A stretch of DNA of 64,000 nucleotides from Marininema mesophilum (GTDB lineage: Bacteria; Bacillota; Bacilli; Thermoactinomycetales; DSM-45169): positions 124,001-188,000 of the forward strand of contig NZ_FNNQ01000004.1 in assembly GCF_900106775.1 (NCBI RefSeq). The letters are read 5' to 3'. The notes beneath the pieces are model-generated. The model was not told where the DNA came from. It saw only the letters and a list, made by a program, of their open reading frames with translations, and made no database searches. A program made the translations under genes and the position numbers. Positions within the stretch are counted from its first letter, which is position 1, and every line of letters begins with the position of its first letter. This document shows positions 52,708 through 61,162 of this stretch, in pieces.

Positions 52708-54063
52708 GTGACGTACAGACGAATAGCTGCCGTCCTCCTTCCCATCGCGTTAGTAGTGGCGATTGGGCTCGGTGTGTGGGGTTATCAGGTGAACCAAGAT
52801 AAAAGGAAACTACTTGTTCAGTCAGAGAACCAGTATCAACGGGCTTTTCATGATCTAAACTTCCATGTTGATAAGCTACAAGACGAATTGGGAAAAACGC
52901 GTGCACTTAATTCTCAAAAGCAGCTTTCCACTTCGTTGAGCAATGTTTGGAGGCTCTGCTATGCGGCACAGCGAGATTTAAGTCAACTTCCCCTATCCCA
53001 GATGCCTACGGATAAAACAGAGAAGTTTCTCGGAAGACTAGGTACCTTTGCTTATAGAACAGGGGTGCGTGATCTTAATAAAAAACCCTTAACGCAAAAA
53101 GAATACGCAACGTTAAATAGTTTGTATCAAAACACGAATACCGTTCAAGGAGATCTCAAAACTGTACAAAATAAAGCGCTCAACAATAACCTTCAATGGA
53201 TGGATGTAGAACGTGCTTTTTCTGAAAAAAACCAGGATGGCAAAGGAAACGATTTAATTTCTGGATTCAAGAAGGTGGATAAATTATCCGAGGGCTTCTC
53301 CGAAGTGGATCTAGGCCCAGCAGTAAAAAATCCAGAGCAAGACCAGCGTAAATTGTATGCGCGCATTAAAGGAGAAACAGTGACTCCTACCGAGGTAAAA
53401 GAAAAGATCGCAGATATCCTGGAGCGGCCAAATATTCAAGGAATCAAAGTAAGTAAATCAAACAATGGTAATTACCCTGTCTATAGTATTCGCCTACAAG
53501 AAAAGAATGGGAAGCAGGTCACTGGAGACCTTACGCAAAAGGGGGGATATGTACTTTGGATGGACTATGATCGCCAGGTGAACCAACGAAAACTTTCCCC
53601 CCAGAATGCACAAGGTGAAGCGGTTTCATTTCTAGATCGTTTAGGTTATCCCCAAATGGAGCTTATCTCCTACGGTCAATCAGGGAACTTCGCCGTTTTC
53701 ACCTTTGTACGCAATGCAAATGGAACGTTGTTTTATCCTGAATCGGTATCGGTAAAGGTTGCCATGGATAATGGAGAAATCACCGGATTCCGTGCAGATC
53801 AATATGTGTTTAATCACCTAGCTACCTTTAAAACAAAACCAACTCTAACCCAAGCGCAGGCACGCAAAAGCGTTAATACCCACTTAAAGGTGCAAAAGGT
53901 CCGTACAGCGGTGATTTACGGGGATCAAGGTGGCGAAGTGCTCTGCTATGAATTTATGGGGCAGCTGGACAAAATTAGATACCGTGTCTTCATTAATGCA
54001 AAGAGCGGCGATGAAGAGTATGTCGAGAAAATAAAAGAGAATGGTACAATGAAAGAGCTTTGA
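52708..54063 (+). CDS. ypeB: Germination protein YpeB
   Basis: 451 aa spore inner-membrane protein needed to stabilise and localise the cortex-lytic enzyme SleB. N-terminal membrane anchor VLLPIALVVAIGLGVWGY, a helical region with WRLCYAAQRDLSQLP and LQWMDVERAF, and three C-terminal PepSY-like repeats (the TPTEVKEKI, LSPQNAQGEAVSFL and LTQAQARKSVNTHL regions). GTG start with AAAGGAG. In B. subtilis it follows sleB directly; here no sleB is adjacent. Confidence 0.92.
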   Translation: MTYRRIAAVLLPIALVVAIGLGVWGYQVNQDKRKLLVQSENQYQRAFHDLNFHVDKLQDELGKTRALNSQKQLSTSLSNVWRLCYAAQRDLSQLPLSQMPTDKTEKFLGRLGTFAYRTGVRDLNKKPLTQKEYATLNSLYQNTNTVQGDLKTVQNKALNNNLQWMDVERAFSEKNQDGKGNDLISGFKKVDKLSEGFSEVDLGPAVKNPEQDQRKLYARIKGETVTPTEVKEKIADILERPNIQGIKVSKSNNGNYPVYSIRLQEKNGKQVTGDLTQKGGYVLWMDYDRQVNQRKLSPQNAQGEAVSFLDRLGYPQMELISYGQSGNFAVFTFVRNANGTLFYPESVSVKVAMDNGEITGFRADQYVFNHLATFKTKPTLTQAQARKSVNTHLKVQKVRTAVIYGDQGGEVLCYEFMGQLDKIRYRVFINAKSGDEEYVEKIKENGTMKEL

Positions 54064-54066
54064 TGG

Positions 54067-54104
54067 AAAAAGTTTGGGCCTAAAAAAGGCCCAAACTTTT
54101 TTTT
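54067..54104 (+). terminator. Terminator after ypeB
   Basis: AAAAAGTTTGGGCC / GGCCCAAACTTTTTTTT with a 7-nt loop. Confidence 0.93.
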
Positions 54105-54191
54105 GAGTGAAGGTCGATTGAAGCCAGTTAATTGAGTTGTAATGATTGCAAGAAGGGGTTCGTTATGGTATTCTAAGGACGAATTGATACA

Positions 54192-54344
54192 ATGGAATAC
54201 ATAGCGAATCCAGTCATATTCGCGGTTGTTGCTGGCCGGAGTTTTCCATCAGGGAGCTCAACCTTGATACGCGCGATGAAACCAATATTCTTCATCCACC
54301 ATCGAGCAGGCAACGCCTGCTCGATGTATTTTATCCGGCTGTAG
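54192..54344 (+). CDS. Doubtful 50-codon ORF before cmk
   Basis: From ATG 54192, AAGGA 12 bp upstream, reading MEYIANPVIFAVVAGRSFPS and ending in a stop that overlaps the cmk ribosome binding site. The opposite strand is also open. It contains a perfect hairpin (54300-54326). No family seen. It may be a leader region rather than a gene. Confidence 0.25.
   Translation: MEYIANPVIFAVVAGRSFPSGSSTLIRAMKPIFFIHHRAGNACSMYFIRL
54300..54326. promoter_or_regulatory. Perfect 12-bp hairpin in the cmk leader
   Basis: CATCGAGCAGGC / GCCTGCTCGATG with a 3-nt loop, then TATTTTAT, 33 bp before the cmk start. It could be an attenuator or a weak terminator. Confidence 0.6.
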
Positions 54345-54358
54345 GAGGACCTTTGTAG

Positions 54359-55039
54359 ATGAAGCAATTATCTGTAGCAATCGATGGTCCGGCGGGCGCC
54401 GGCAAAAGTACAGTAGCTCGTCAGGTGGCGAAGCAATTGGGTCTTACTTATGTAGACACAGGTGCCATGTACCGTGCAATCACCTGGAAAGCTCTTACCA
54501 ATGGAGTGGATCTCACTCATGAGGATGCCATCACCCAAATGGCGAAAAATACAGACCTTCGTCTCTCTATGGATGTGAAGGGAAGCGATGTCTGGGTGGA
54601 TGGTACAACCGTATCTGAGGAGATTCGTTCTCCAGAGGTGACATCAAATGTTTCAACAATTGCAGGTCAGAGTAAAGTTCGTGAGGTTCTCGTAGATAAA
54701 CAACGGGAGATGGGGCGTAGAGGTGGAGTGGTCATGGATGGCCGAGACATCGGTACCCATGTGTTACCAGACGCCGAGGTGAAAATATTTCTTACCGCTT
54801 CCATTGAGGAGAGAGCTCGTAGACGGTATCAAGAGATGGTCCGCCGTGGCTTTAAAGTGGATTTGGAGCAATTGAAAAAAGAGATTGGTTTACGGGATGA
54901 GAAAGATAAAAACCGTGAACACTCTCCCTTGAGACCGGCTGAGGACGCGATCCACCTAGATACCACTGGCCTTTCGATTAATGACGTAATTGGGCGGATT
55001 TTACAGTATTGCCGAACCAATGTGGGCAGTGGGGAGTAG
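54359..55039 (+). CDS. cmk: Cytidylate kinase
   Basis: 226 aa. Phosphorylates CMP/dCMP with ATP. P-loop GPAGAGKST at residues 10-18, DTGAMYRAITWK acceptor-site motif, GRDIGTHVLPDAEVKIFLTA and the LID arginines in RARRRYQE. RBS TAGGAGG. Followed by plsC after 3 bp, the standard Bacillales order. Confidence 0.95.
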   Translation: MKQLSVAIDGPAGAGKSTVARQVAKQLGLTYVDTGAMYRAITWKALTNGVDLTHEDAITQMAKNTDLRLSMDVKGSDVWVDGTTVSEEIRSPEVTSNVSTIAGQSKVREVLVDKQREMGRRGGVVMDGRDIGTHVLPDAEVKIFLTASIEERARRRYQEMVRRGFKVDLEQLKKEIGLRDEKDKNREHSPLRPAEDAIHLDTTGLSINDVIGRILQYCRTNVGSGE

Positions 55040-55042
55040 ACT

Positions 55043-55633
55043 ATGTATCATATAGGCCGATCGATTTGTCGAACATTTTTTCGTCTTTTTTTTCGGTGGG
55101 AAATTGAAGGAGCTGGGAACATTCCAGTTGAAGGGCCCGTTGTTATTTGTTGCAATCATATTAACAACTTGGACCCCCCTTTATTGGGGAGCTCGGTATC
55201 CCGGAAGGTTCATTTTATGGCAAAGAAGGAATTATTTTCGATTCCTTTGTTAGGGCGACTACTTCCAAGTCTCGGTGCTTATCCTATCAGTCGTGGATCA
55301 GGTGATAGAGGGGCGCTAAAAAAATCCCTGGAGCTACTTAAGGAAGGGCGAGTACTGGGTATCTTTCCTGAAGGGACCCGTTCTAAAACGGGACAATTAG
55401 GGAAAGGGCATACTGGAGCAGCGTTTATCACTTTACGTTCTGACGCAGTCATTGTTCCCGGTGCGATTACGGGTCCTTACCGAATATTTCGACGAGTGAA
55501 GATAGTCTTCGGCGAACCAATTGATCTAACCCCTTATCGAGAGAAAGGAATAAACACAGAGTCAGTAGAGGCAGCGATGGAGCATACCATGAATGAAATC
55601 GCTACTTTGCTATCGAAGAGTCATTCTAAGTAA
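55043..55633 (+). CDS. plsC: 1-acyl-sn-glycerol-3-phosphate acyltransferase
   Basis: 196 aa membrane-associated acyltransferase making phosphatidic acid. Catalytic HX4D motif CNHINNLDPPLL, glycerophosphate-binding FPEGTRS, and VPGAITGPYRIF as block IV. It starts 3 bp after cmk with GGGGAG inside the cmk end. With plsY further along, the window holds two steps of phospholipid acylation. Confidence 0.93.
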   Translation: MYHIGRSICRTFFRLFFRWEIEGAGNIPVEGPVVICCNHINNLDPPLLGSSVSRKVHFMAKKELFSIPLLGRLLPSLGAYPISRGSGDRGALKKSLELLKEGRVLGIFPEGTRSKTGQLGKGHTGAAFITLRSDAVIVPGAITGPYRIFRRVKIVFGEPIDLTPYREKGINTESVEAAMEHTMNEIATLLSKSHSK

Positions 55634-55725
55634 CTCATCAAACAGGGGTATTTCAACAAGTTTACCATGGTTTTTCACCATCCTGAGGGTCTTGACGCCT
55701 AGCAGGAGGATACTTAGATAGGATT

Positions 55726-55762
55726 AATGAAATTAAGACTTGATTTTCTTAATTTCATTTGT
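55726..55762 (+). terminator. Terminator or attenuator between plsC and ypfD
   Basis: AATGAAATTAAGA / TCTTAATTTCATT with an 8-nt loop and a following TTTG. Confidence 0.7.
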
Positions 55763-55815
55763 TCTAGTTATAGATAGTGTTGATTAGTACGCAGGTAAAC
55801 GAGGAGGTTGTCGTC

Positions 55816-56961
55816 ATGGTGGAAGAAATGAAATCGGAAATGGCAGAAGTAACTTCGCTGAACCGCGGTGATATCGTCAAAGGTAAAGTGACGAAAGTAG
55901 AAGACAATCAGGTCTTGGTTGATGTCAACTACAAATTCGACGGTGTCATCCCGATCTCGGAACTGTCCAGCCTGCACGTGGACAAAGCGTCCGACGCCCT
56001 TTCTGAAGGGGATGAAGTGGAAGTGAAAGTCCTACGCCTCAACGATGAAGAAGATAAGCTCGTTCTTTCCAAAAAAGCAGTAGATGCTGACCGCGCATGG
56101 GATCAACTTCAAGAGAAATTTGAAAACGGCAACACGCTAGAAGCAGAAGTAGCGGATGTCGTTAAAGGTGGTCTAGTTGTTGATTTAGGTGTGCGTGGCT
56201 TTATTCCTGCCTCTTTGGTAGAGCGTCATTTTGTAGAAGATTTCTCAGATTATAAAGGGCGTACTCTTACCTTGAAGGTGGTTGAGATTGATCCTGCTAA
56301 AAACAAACTGATCCTCTCCCGTAAAGCAGTACTCGATGAAGAGTTGGATCGCAAAAAGGATGAAACCCTTGACAGCCTTGAAACAGGTCAAGTGATAGAG
56401 GGTACTGTACAACGCATCACTGATTTTGGTGCTTTTGTAGATATCGGTGGCGTGGACGGTTTAGTTCATGTTTCTGAACTAGCTTGGACCCGTGTGGAAC
56501 ATCCTTCCGAAGCATTGACTGAGGGAGATAAAGTAAAAGTTAAAGTATTGAAAGTGGATAAAGAGAAAGAGCGTATTAGCCTTTCTATTAAAGAAACTTT
56601 GGCAGGTCCATGGGATCAAGTATCTGAAGTTCTTAAAACAGGTGCTATTGTCAAAGGAAAGGTTAAACGTCTTGTCTCCTTCGGTGCATTTGTTGAAGTG
56701 CACAGTGGAGTAGAGGGTCTGGTTCATATCTCCCAGATTTCTCGTCGCCATATTGCTTCTCCTAATGAGGTGCTTGAAGAAGGTCAAGAAGTACAAGTGA
56801 AAATTCTGGATATGCAACCTGAACAAAAGCGGATCAGCCTCTCAATCAAGGAAGCTGAACAAGAAGCAGATCGACAGGAGCTCGAAAATCTAGATAATAA
56901 CAACGGCATGAACGTTACTTTGGGAGACGTATTCGGCGATAAATTGCGCCGTTTGAAATAA
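55816..56961 (+). CDS. ypfD: S1-domain RNA-binding protein YpfD (short RpsA homologue)
   Basis: 381 aa with four S1 OB-fold repeats (starting near residues 14, 99, 185 and 270), each with the G-x-V-x-x-x/G-A/G-F-V pattern: GDIVKGKVTKVEDNQVLVDV, VADVVKGGLVVDL, EGTVQRITDFGAFVDI and KGKVKRLVSFGAFVEV. B. subtilis YpfD is 382 aa, and Firmicutes lack the full six-domain ribosomal S1. ATG 55816 follows CGAGGAGG; an in-frame TTG further upstream is not needed. Confidence 0.92.
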   Translation: MVEEMKSEMAEVTSLNRGDIVKGKVTKVEDNQVLVDVNYKFDGVIPISELSSLHVDKASDALSEGDEVEVKVLRLNDEEDKLVLSKKAVDADRAWDQLQEKFENGNTLEAEVADVVKGGLVVDLGVRGFIPASLVERHFVEDFSDYKGRTLTLKVVEIDPAKNKLILSRKAVLDEELDRKKDETLDSLETGQVIEGTVQRITDFGAFVDIGGVDGLVHVSELAWTRVEHPSEALTEGDKVKVKVLKVDKEKERISLSIKETLAGPWDQVSEVLKTGAIVKGKVKRLVSFGAFVEVHSGVEGLVHISQISRRHIASPNEVLEEGQEVQVKILDMQPEQKRISLSIKEAEQEADRQELENLDNNNGMNVTLGDVFGDKLRRLK

Positions 56962-57012
56962 TCCCTGATTGGTCTGGGAAGATCCATGAATAAAAGAAGC
57001 CACATATGATGG

Positions 57013-57056
57013 TTAAACGATTGAAGCCCGGTGATCACCGGGCTTCAATCGTTTAA
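57013..57056. repeat. Perfect 44-bp palindrome after ypfD
   Basis: TTAAACGATTGAAGCCCGGT and its complement meet at a GTGATCAC centre without any mismatch. It can form a 20-bp stem with a small loop. No T run follows. Confidence 0.9.
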
Positions 57057-57084
57057 ATAGGTTTGGAACGTATGTGGTATTGGC

Positions 57085-57144
57085 GGGATGTGTACTGGAA
57101 TCCTCGATTACTGTGGGAGGATTCCAGTACACATCCCTTTTTTT
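57085..57144 (+). terminator. Strong terminator before yphA
   Basis: GGGATGTGTACTGGAATCCT pairs with AGGATTCCAGTACACATCCC (a 21-bp stem in full, 57085-57105 and 57117-57137), followed by seven T. Confidence 0.93.
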
Positions 57145-57225
57145 ATGGTGGCCATCGTTAGGTCTTTTTTTGTAAAGCGGGTGTGTAAAAGACATACTAC
57201 AGAATGAATGGAAGGAGGGGGAGAA

Positions 57226-57837
57226 ATGACACACGGAAGCTTGGCATTAATCTGTATGAGTTCTTTAGCTGTATTGTTTAGAACGGGATGGTTTGCTGGC
57301 TTGGAACAAGAGCTTCAGTTGAGTAGACGGGGGGTCTTTTATGGCTTGTTATTGCAAATCGCCTTTACAGGTACGATATGGGCCATCACCCCTTCATTGG
57401 AGGTACATGTAGGTGTGTTATTATTAGTCCCCTTCGTAATTCATTTGTTGATGAAAAAAAAGGGGATGCAGCGATTAGCTACAAGTTCGGTACTAATCTT
57501 TATAGGGTCGCTCTTTTTTTTGATAGAGGAGTGTCTCTGGTCCTTTCCTGCAAACGAACAACTTGTATGGTCAGTTGTTGCGGGGATTTTGTTGGCAAGT
57601 GTCATGATGACAGGGGCTTCAAGCTTAAATGAACGAGTCGCGGGCTGGACTGGTGGTATCTTGCTCGGAGATGCGATGGGCCTACTATATCACTGGGGGA
57701 AGATGAGCCCACTCCAGTTTGGGAGTGGTGTGATAAGAGACTTTCTTTGGTGTGGCTTAACGGGATGGGTTATTTTTCACTGCGTGAAGCAATGGGTGGC
57801 AAATCGTCTACACAGAAGCACCGAGGAAGGAGAGTGA
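57226..57837 (+). CDS. yphA: YphA-like membrane protein
   Basis: 203 aa, six or so hydrophobic segments (GVFYGLLLQIAFTGTIWAI, VLLLVPFVIHLLM, VLIFIGSLFFLIEECLW, SVVAGILLASVMMTGA). Called yphA on membrane topology, size and gene order between ypfD and the YIEGIA/der block; function unknown. ATG 57226 follows GAAGGAGGGGG. It precedes the YIEGIA gene by 6 bp, probably cotranscribed. Confidence 0.75.
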   Translation: MTHGSLALICMSSLAVLFRTGWFAGLEQELQLSRRGVFYGLLLQIAFTGTIWAITPSLEVHVGVLLLVPFVIHLLMKKKGMQRLATSSVLIFIGSLFFLIEECLWSFPANEQLVWSVVAGILLASVMMTGASSLNERVAGWTGGILLGDAMGLLYHWGKMSPLQFGSGVIRDFLWCGLTGWVIFHCVKQWVANRLHRSTEEGE

Positions 57838-57843
57838 TTAGAG

Positions 57844-58764
57844 ATGGAGCATTGGTTTTCTTTGCTTAATTCGTATACAGGAGCTATCATCGTCGGGGTA
57901 GTGGTTGGTGTTATTGTCCGCTTACGTATGCTCCGTACGGATTATAGACAGTATCCTACGTATCTCCACGGGCAACTCATTCATATCTCTTTGGGGTTTA
58001 TCGCGGCGGGGATGGGGGCAGTCGCGGTGCCTGCATTGATTGAGAAACAGTATACTGCGGTTACTTTCCTCGCGTTGGCAGCGCAACAATTTCGTGAAGT
58101 ACGCAATATGGAACGAGAGACACTGGCCCATTTGGAGGAAGATGAATTGGTTCCCCGTGGCTCTTCTTATATTGAAGGGATTGCATTAGCCTTTGAAGGC
58201 AGAAATTATGCAGTGATTATGGCCGCATTTCTTTGCTCGTTAGCGGTGATCGAGATCCATCTATGGGCAGGGGTATTATTGGGTTTGGCATTGATTGGGG
58301 TGGCAGGGATCCTGCGTTCTGGGAAATACTTAGGCCAGATTACTTCTGTGGAATTGGGGAAGCTTCGGATGGAAGGTCCTAGTCTCTATGTGGATGATAT
58401 TTACCTGATGAACATTGGTTTAGAGGATAATCGGAAACGCATCATGAATAGAGGGATCGGGGTTGTGGTTAGTCCTGCAAGTAAAGATAGCCGAATTACC
58501 CTGGCTAACTTAGGGCAGCGGCAGGCAATTTTGCATGATTTAAGCGTGGTATTAGGGGTTTTTCGAGATACAGGAGAGCCGTCTCTTATTCCTCTTTCCA
58601 AACGGGATATGGAGGATGGTCGACTCGGGATATTGTGTCTCCCCGAAGAGAAGGAACCAGAGCAGGTTTTACAAGTGATTCGTAATGTTCCTGTATTGGA
58701 GAGTGCTGTTCGAACCCCGACTGAAGGTCTAAAGATGTTTCGTGGAGGGAAAAAGAGTGGCTGA
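57844..58764 (+). CDS. YIEGIA-family membrane protein
   Basis: 306 aa. The family's name motif is visible as SSYIEGIALAFEGRNYAVIM. N-terminal membrane helices (AIIVGVVVGVIVRL and others), a second pair after residue 120 (AAFLCSLAVIEIHLWAGVLL), then a soluble C-terminal half with NRGIGVVVSPASKDSRITLA. The family is found in spore formers next to der. The small gene that follows overlaps its end and encodes the named partner. Confidence 0.88.
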   Translation: MEHWFSLLNSYTGAIIVGVVVGVIVRLRMLRTDYRQYPTYLHGQLIHISLGFIAAGMGAVAVPALIEKQYTAVTFLALAAQQFREVRNMERETLAHLEEDELVPRGSSYIEGIALAFEGRNYAVIMAAFLCSLAVIEIHLWAGVLLGLALIGVAGILRSGKYLGQITSVELGKLRMEGPSLYVDDIYLMNIGLEDNRKRIMNRGIGVVVSPASKDSRITLANLGQRQAILHDLSVVLGVFRDTGEPSLIPLSKRDMEDGRLGILCLPEEKEPEQVLQVIRNVPVLESAVRTPTEGLKMFRGGKKSG

Positions 58765-58954
58765 GTCCAATGGTAATAATAAGATATTAGCTGTGATTAC
58801 AGAGAAGGAAGGGCAAGTAGCAGGTGGAGTCCCTGTTTTTATCGTTCCAGGAGCAAAGGAACGTCAAGATACAGCATTTACCTTGGAAAAAATTCTAGAT
58901 GGGATGGTTCATCAATTGAATGAGCACACATTGCTCATTGTTTATCACGTGTAA
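58757..58954 (+). CDS. Capping-complex partner of the YIEGIA protein
   Basis: 65 aa from GTG 58757 with GGAGGG inside the end of the YIEGIA gene. Reads ILAVITEKEGQVAGGVPVFI, then LNEHTLLIVYHV at the C-terminus. This small soluble family accompanies YIEGIA genes in spore formers and is annotated there as a capping complex subunit. The 8-bp overlap supports joint translation. Confidence 0.8.
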   Translation: MAESNGNNKILAVITEKEGQVAGGVPVFIVPGAKERQDTAFTLEKILDGMVHQLNEHTLLIVYHV

Positions 58955-59172
58955 ACCTGATAGGAAACGGGGTGATGAATCCAGTGATAGGAACAAAGCG
59001 TGTGATGTGGTAGAATCATATTTGCGATTGAATCTTTGTGATTACCAACCTAATCTTTAATAATGAAAGCAGTGGAATGTCCAATAGGCTATAAATTGGT
59101 AGGACCAATGGAAAATCTCGTTATTATCTAGACGAGAAGCCTTTTTATGAGTGATGAGGAGTGGACGAAGGA

Positions 59173-60489
59173 ATGAGTTTGCCTGTCGTAGCGATTGTTG
59201 GTCGACCAAACGTTGGTAAGTCAACGTTGTTCAACCGGATCGCAGGAGAACGAATTGCGATTGTTGAGGATAAGCCGGGGATTACCCGGGACCGTATTTA
59301 CAGTAAAGGGGATTGGTCAGGTCAATCTTTTCATCTAATTGATACGGGTGGCTTGGAATTTGATGATCAAGATGAAGTAATTGAACATATTCGCCATCAG
59401 GCGGAGCTTGCTATCGAAGAAGCCGATGTGATTATTTTTGTGGTGGATGGTCGTAACGGTCTGACTGCTACGGATCGTGAAGTGGGATTGATGTTGCATC
59501 GTGCGGATAAAAAGGTAGTCCTTGCGGTTAACAAGATGGATCATGTTAAGCACCATGAAGACATCTATGAATTTTATGAGCTTGGCTTTGAAGCGGTTAT
59601 TGCTGTTTCTTCCCTTCATGGAACTGGAAGTGGGGATCTTCTGGATGAAGTTGTGGCCCATTTACCAGAGAGTGAAGAGGTTGAGTATGATGAGGACACC
59701 ATTCGTGTATCCGTTATTGGACGGCCCAATGTGGGTAAATCTTCCCTCGTTAATCGATTACTCGGAGCTGAGCGAGTAATCGTCAGTCCTGTCGCAGGAA
59801 CAACACGGGACGCAGTAGATACCCCCTTACGTGCCCATGGGCAGGATTATGTTATTGTCGATACTGCTGGAATGCGGAAGCGTGGGAAAGTGTACGAATC
59901 GACGGAAAAATACAGTGTGCTACGGGCTTTACGAGCGATTGAGCGCTCGGATGTCGTCATTATAGTCCTTGATGGAGCAGGTGGCATCGCAGAACAGGAC
60001 AAAAAGGTGGCAGGGATTGCCCATGAAGCAGGACGGGCCGTTGTATTTGTGGTCAATAAGTGGGATGCCGTAGATAAAGATGAGAAGACAATGAAGCGTT
60101 TCCGTATGGAAGTAGAGGATCACTTCGCGTTTATGTCTTATGCTCCGGTATTGTTTATTTCTGCGAAAACCGGTCAGCGCATCCACCAAGTACTTCCTAA
60201 AGTAAAGGAAGTAGCTGAAACTCATGCCCACCGAGTATCCACATCGGTCTTGAATCAGGTGATTCAGGATGCAACGGTGTCAACGCCACCCCCATCAGTG
60301 AAGGGGAAGCGCGTAAAAATTCTTTATGCAACACAAGTGGCTGTGAAACCGCCTGCTATTGTCATCTTTGCAAATGATCCAGAATTGGTCCACTTCAGTT
60401 ATGTGCGCTATTTAGAAAACCAACTTCGAGAGGCCCTGGGCTTTGAAGGAACACCTATTCGTCTCATGTTACGTAGTCGAAAAGACTAA
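59173..60489 (+). CDS. der: Ribosome-assembly GTPase Der
   Basis: 438 aa with two tandem G domains and a C-terminal KH-like domain; needed for 50S maturation. G1 motifs GRPNVGKST and GRPNVGKSS, switch DTGGLEF and DTAGMRKRG, specificity motifs NKMD and NKWD. Start is a choice: ATG 59173 (MSLPVVAIVG, as in other Der proteins) has GAGGAG 11 bp upstream, while GTG 59161 would overlap that site. Confidence 0.95.
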   Translation: MSLPVVAIVGRPNVGKSTLFNRIAGERIAIVEDKPGITRDRIYSKGDWSGQSFHLIDTGGLEFDDQDEVIEHIRHQAELAIEEADVIIFVVDGRNGLTATDREVGLMLHRADKKVVLAVNKMDHVKHHEDIYEFYELGFEAVIAVSSLHGTGSGDLLDEVVAHLPESEEVEYDEDTIRVSVIGRPNVGKSSLVNRLLGAERVIVSPVAGTTRDAVDTPLRAHGQDYVIVDTAGMRKRGKVYESTEKYSVLRALRAIERSDVVIIVLDGAGGIAEQDKKVAGIAHEAGRAVVFVVNKWDAVDKDEKTMKRFRMEVEDHFAFMSYAPVLFISAKTGQRIHQVLPKVKEVAETHAHRVSTSVLNQVIQDATVSTPPPSVKGKRVKILYATQVAVKPPAIVIFANDPELVHFSYVRYLENQLREALGFEGTPIRLMLRSRKD

Positions 60490-60516
60490 AGTCATAGAGA
60501 GAAGAGAGGAGACTCC

Positions 60517-61122
60517 ATGACTGGAATGTCGATTATTGCAATTGTAGTTGCTTATCTGTTGGGTTCCATCAGTTTTAGCTATTGTATTACTCGTTTAACT
60601 AAAGGTTATGATATACGGGAGCGGGGGAGCGGGAACGCAGGTAGCACAAACATGCTACGTGTAGTGGGCAAAGGTCCTGCAATCCTTGTTTTTATTCTTG
60701 ATGTATCAAAAGGGATGGTCGCTGTAGGGATAGCGTACTGGTTGGGTACCGGCTCTACGATCATGATGGTATGTGGTTTAGCTGCTATCTTTGGCCATAA
60801 TTGGCCGATTTTTCATGGCTTCCGTGGTGGAAAAGGAATTGCGACAACGATTGGGGTTACTGCTCTGCTAACATTTACTGCTACCTTAATTTCAGGAGTC
60901 ATTGGGATCATTGCTGTTATCTTGACTCGTTATGTATCCCTGGGCTCCTTGATTTTTGCTGCGAGTTTACCTGTGATGATTGCCGTATTGGATTATCCTA
61001 CATCCTATATTTACTTAAGTCTGCTGATCACAGTGATGGCCTTTGTCCGCCATTGGACCAACATCCAACGTCTAGCCAAGGGTACGGAGAGTAAAGTTAG
61101 CTCTTCTAAACCCCAGAACTAA
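60517..61122 (+). CDS. plsY: Glycerol-3-phosphate acyltransferase PlsY
   Basis: 201 aa polytopic membrane enzyme moving acyl groups from acyl phosphate to glycerol-3-phosphate. Conserved loops GSGNAGSTNMLR, HNWPIFHGFRGGKGIATT and the third motif region RHWTNIQRLAKGTE. Start after AGAGGAG, 28 bp behind der. Confidence 0.94.
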   Translation: MTGMSIIAIVVAYLLGSISFSYCITRLTKGYDIRERGSGNAGSTNMLRVVGKGPAILVFILDVSKGMVAVGIAYWLGTGSTIMMVCGLAAIFGHNWPIFHGFRGGKGIATTIGVTALLTFTATLISGVIGIIAVILTRYVSLGSLIFAASLPVMIAVLDYPTSYIYLSLLITVMAFVRHWTNIQRLAKGTESKVSSSKPQN

Positions 61123-61162
61123 GAGGGGAAGAATCATCTTGTAGGGAGATGGAGGAAGGGGA

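Noticed and set aside
54173..54367. 64-codon minus-strand ORF before cmk
   Set aside because: It starts inside cmk without a ribosome binding site and the opposite strand is also open because of the GC-rich hairpin.
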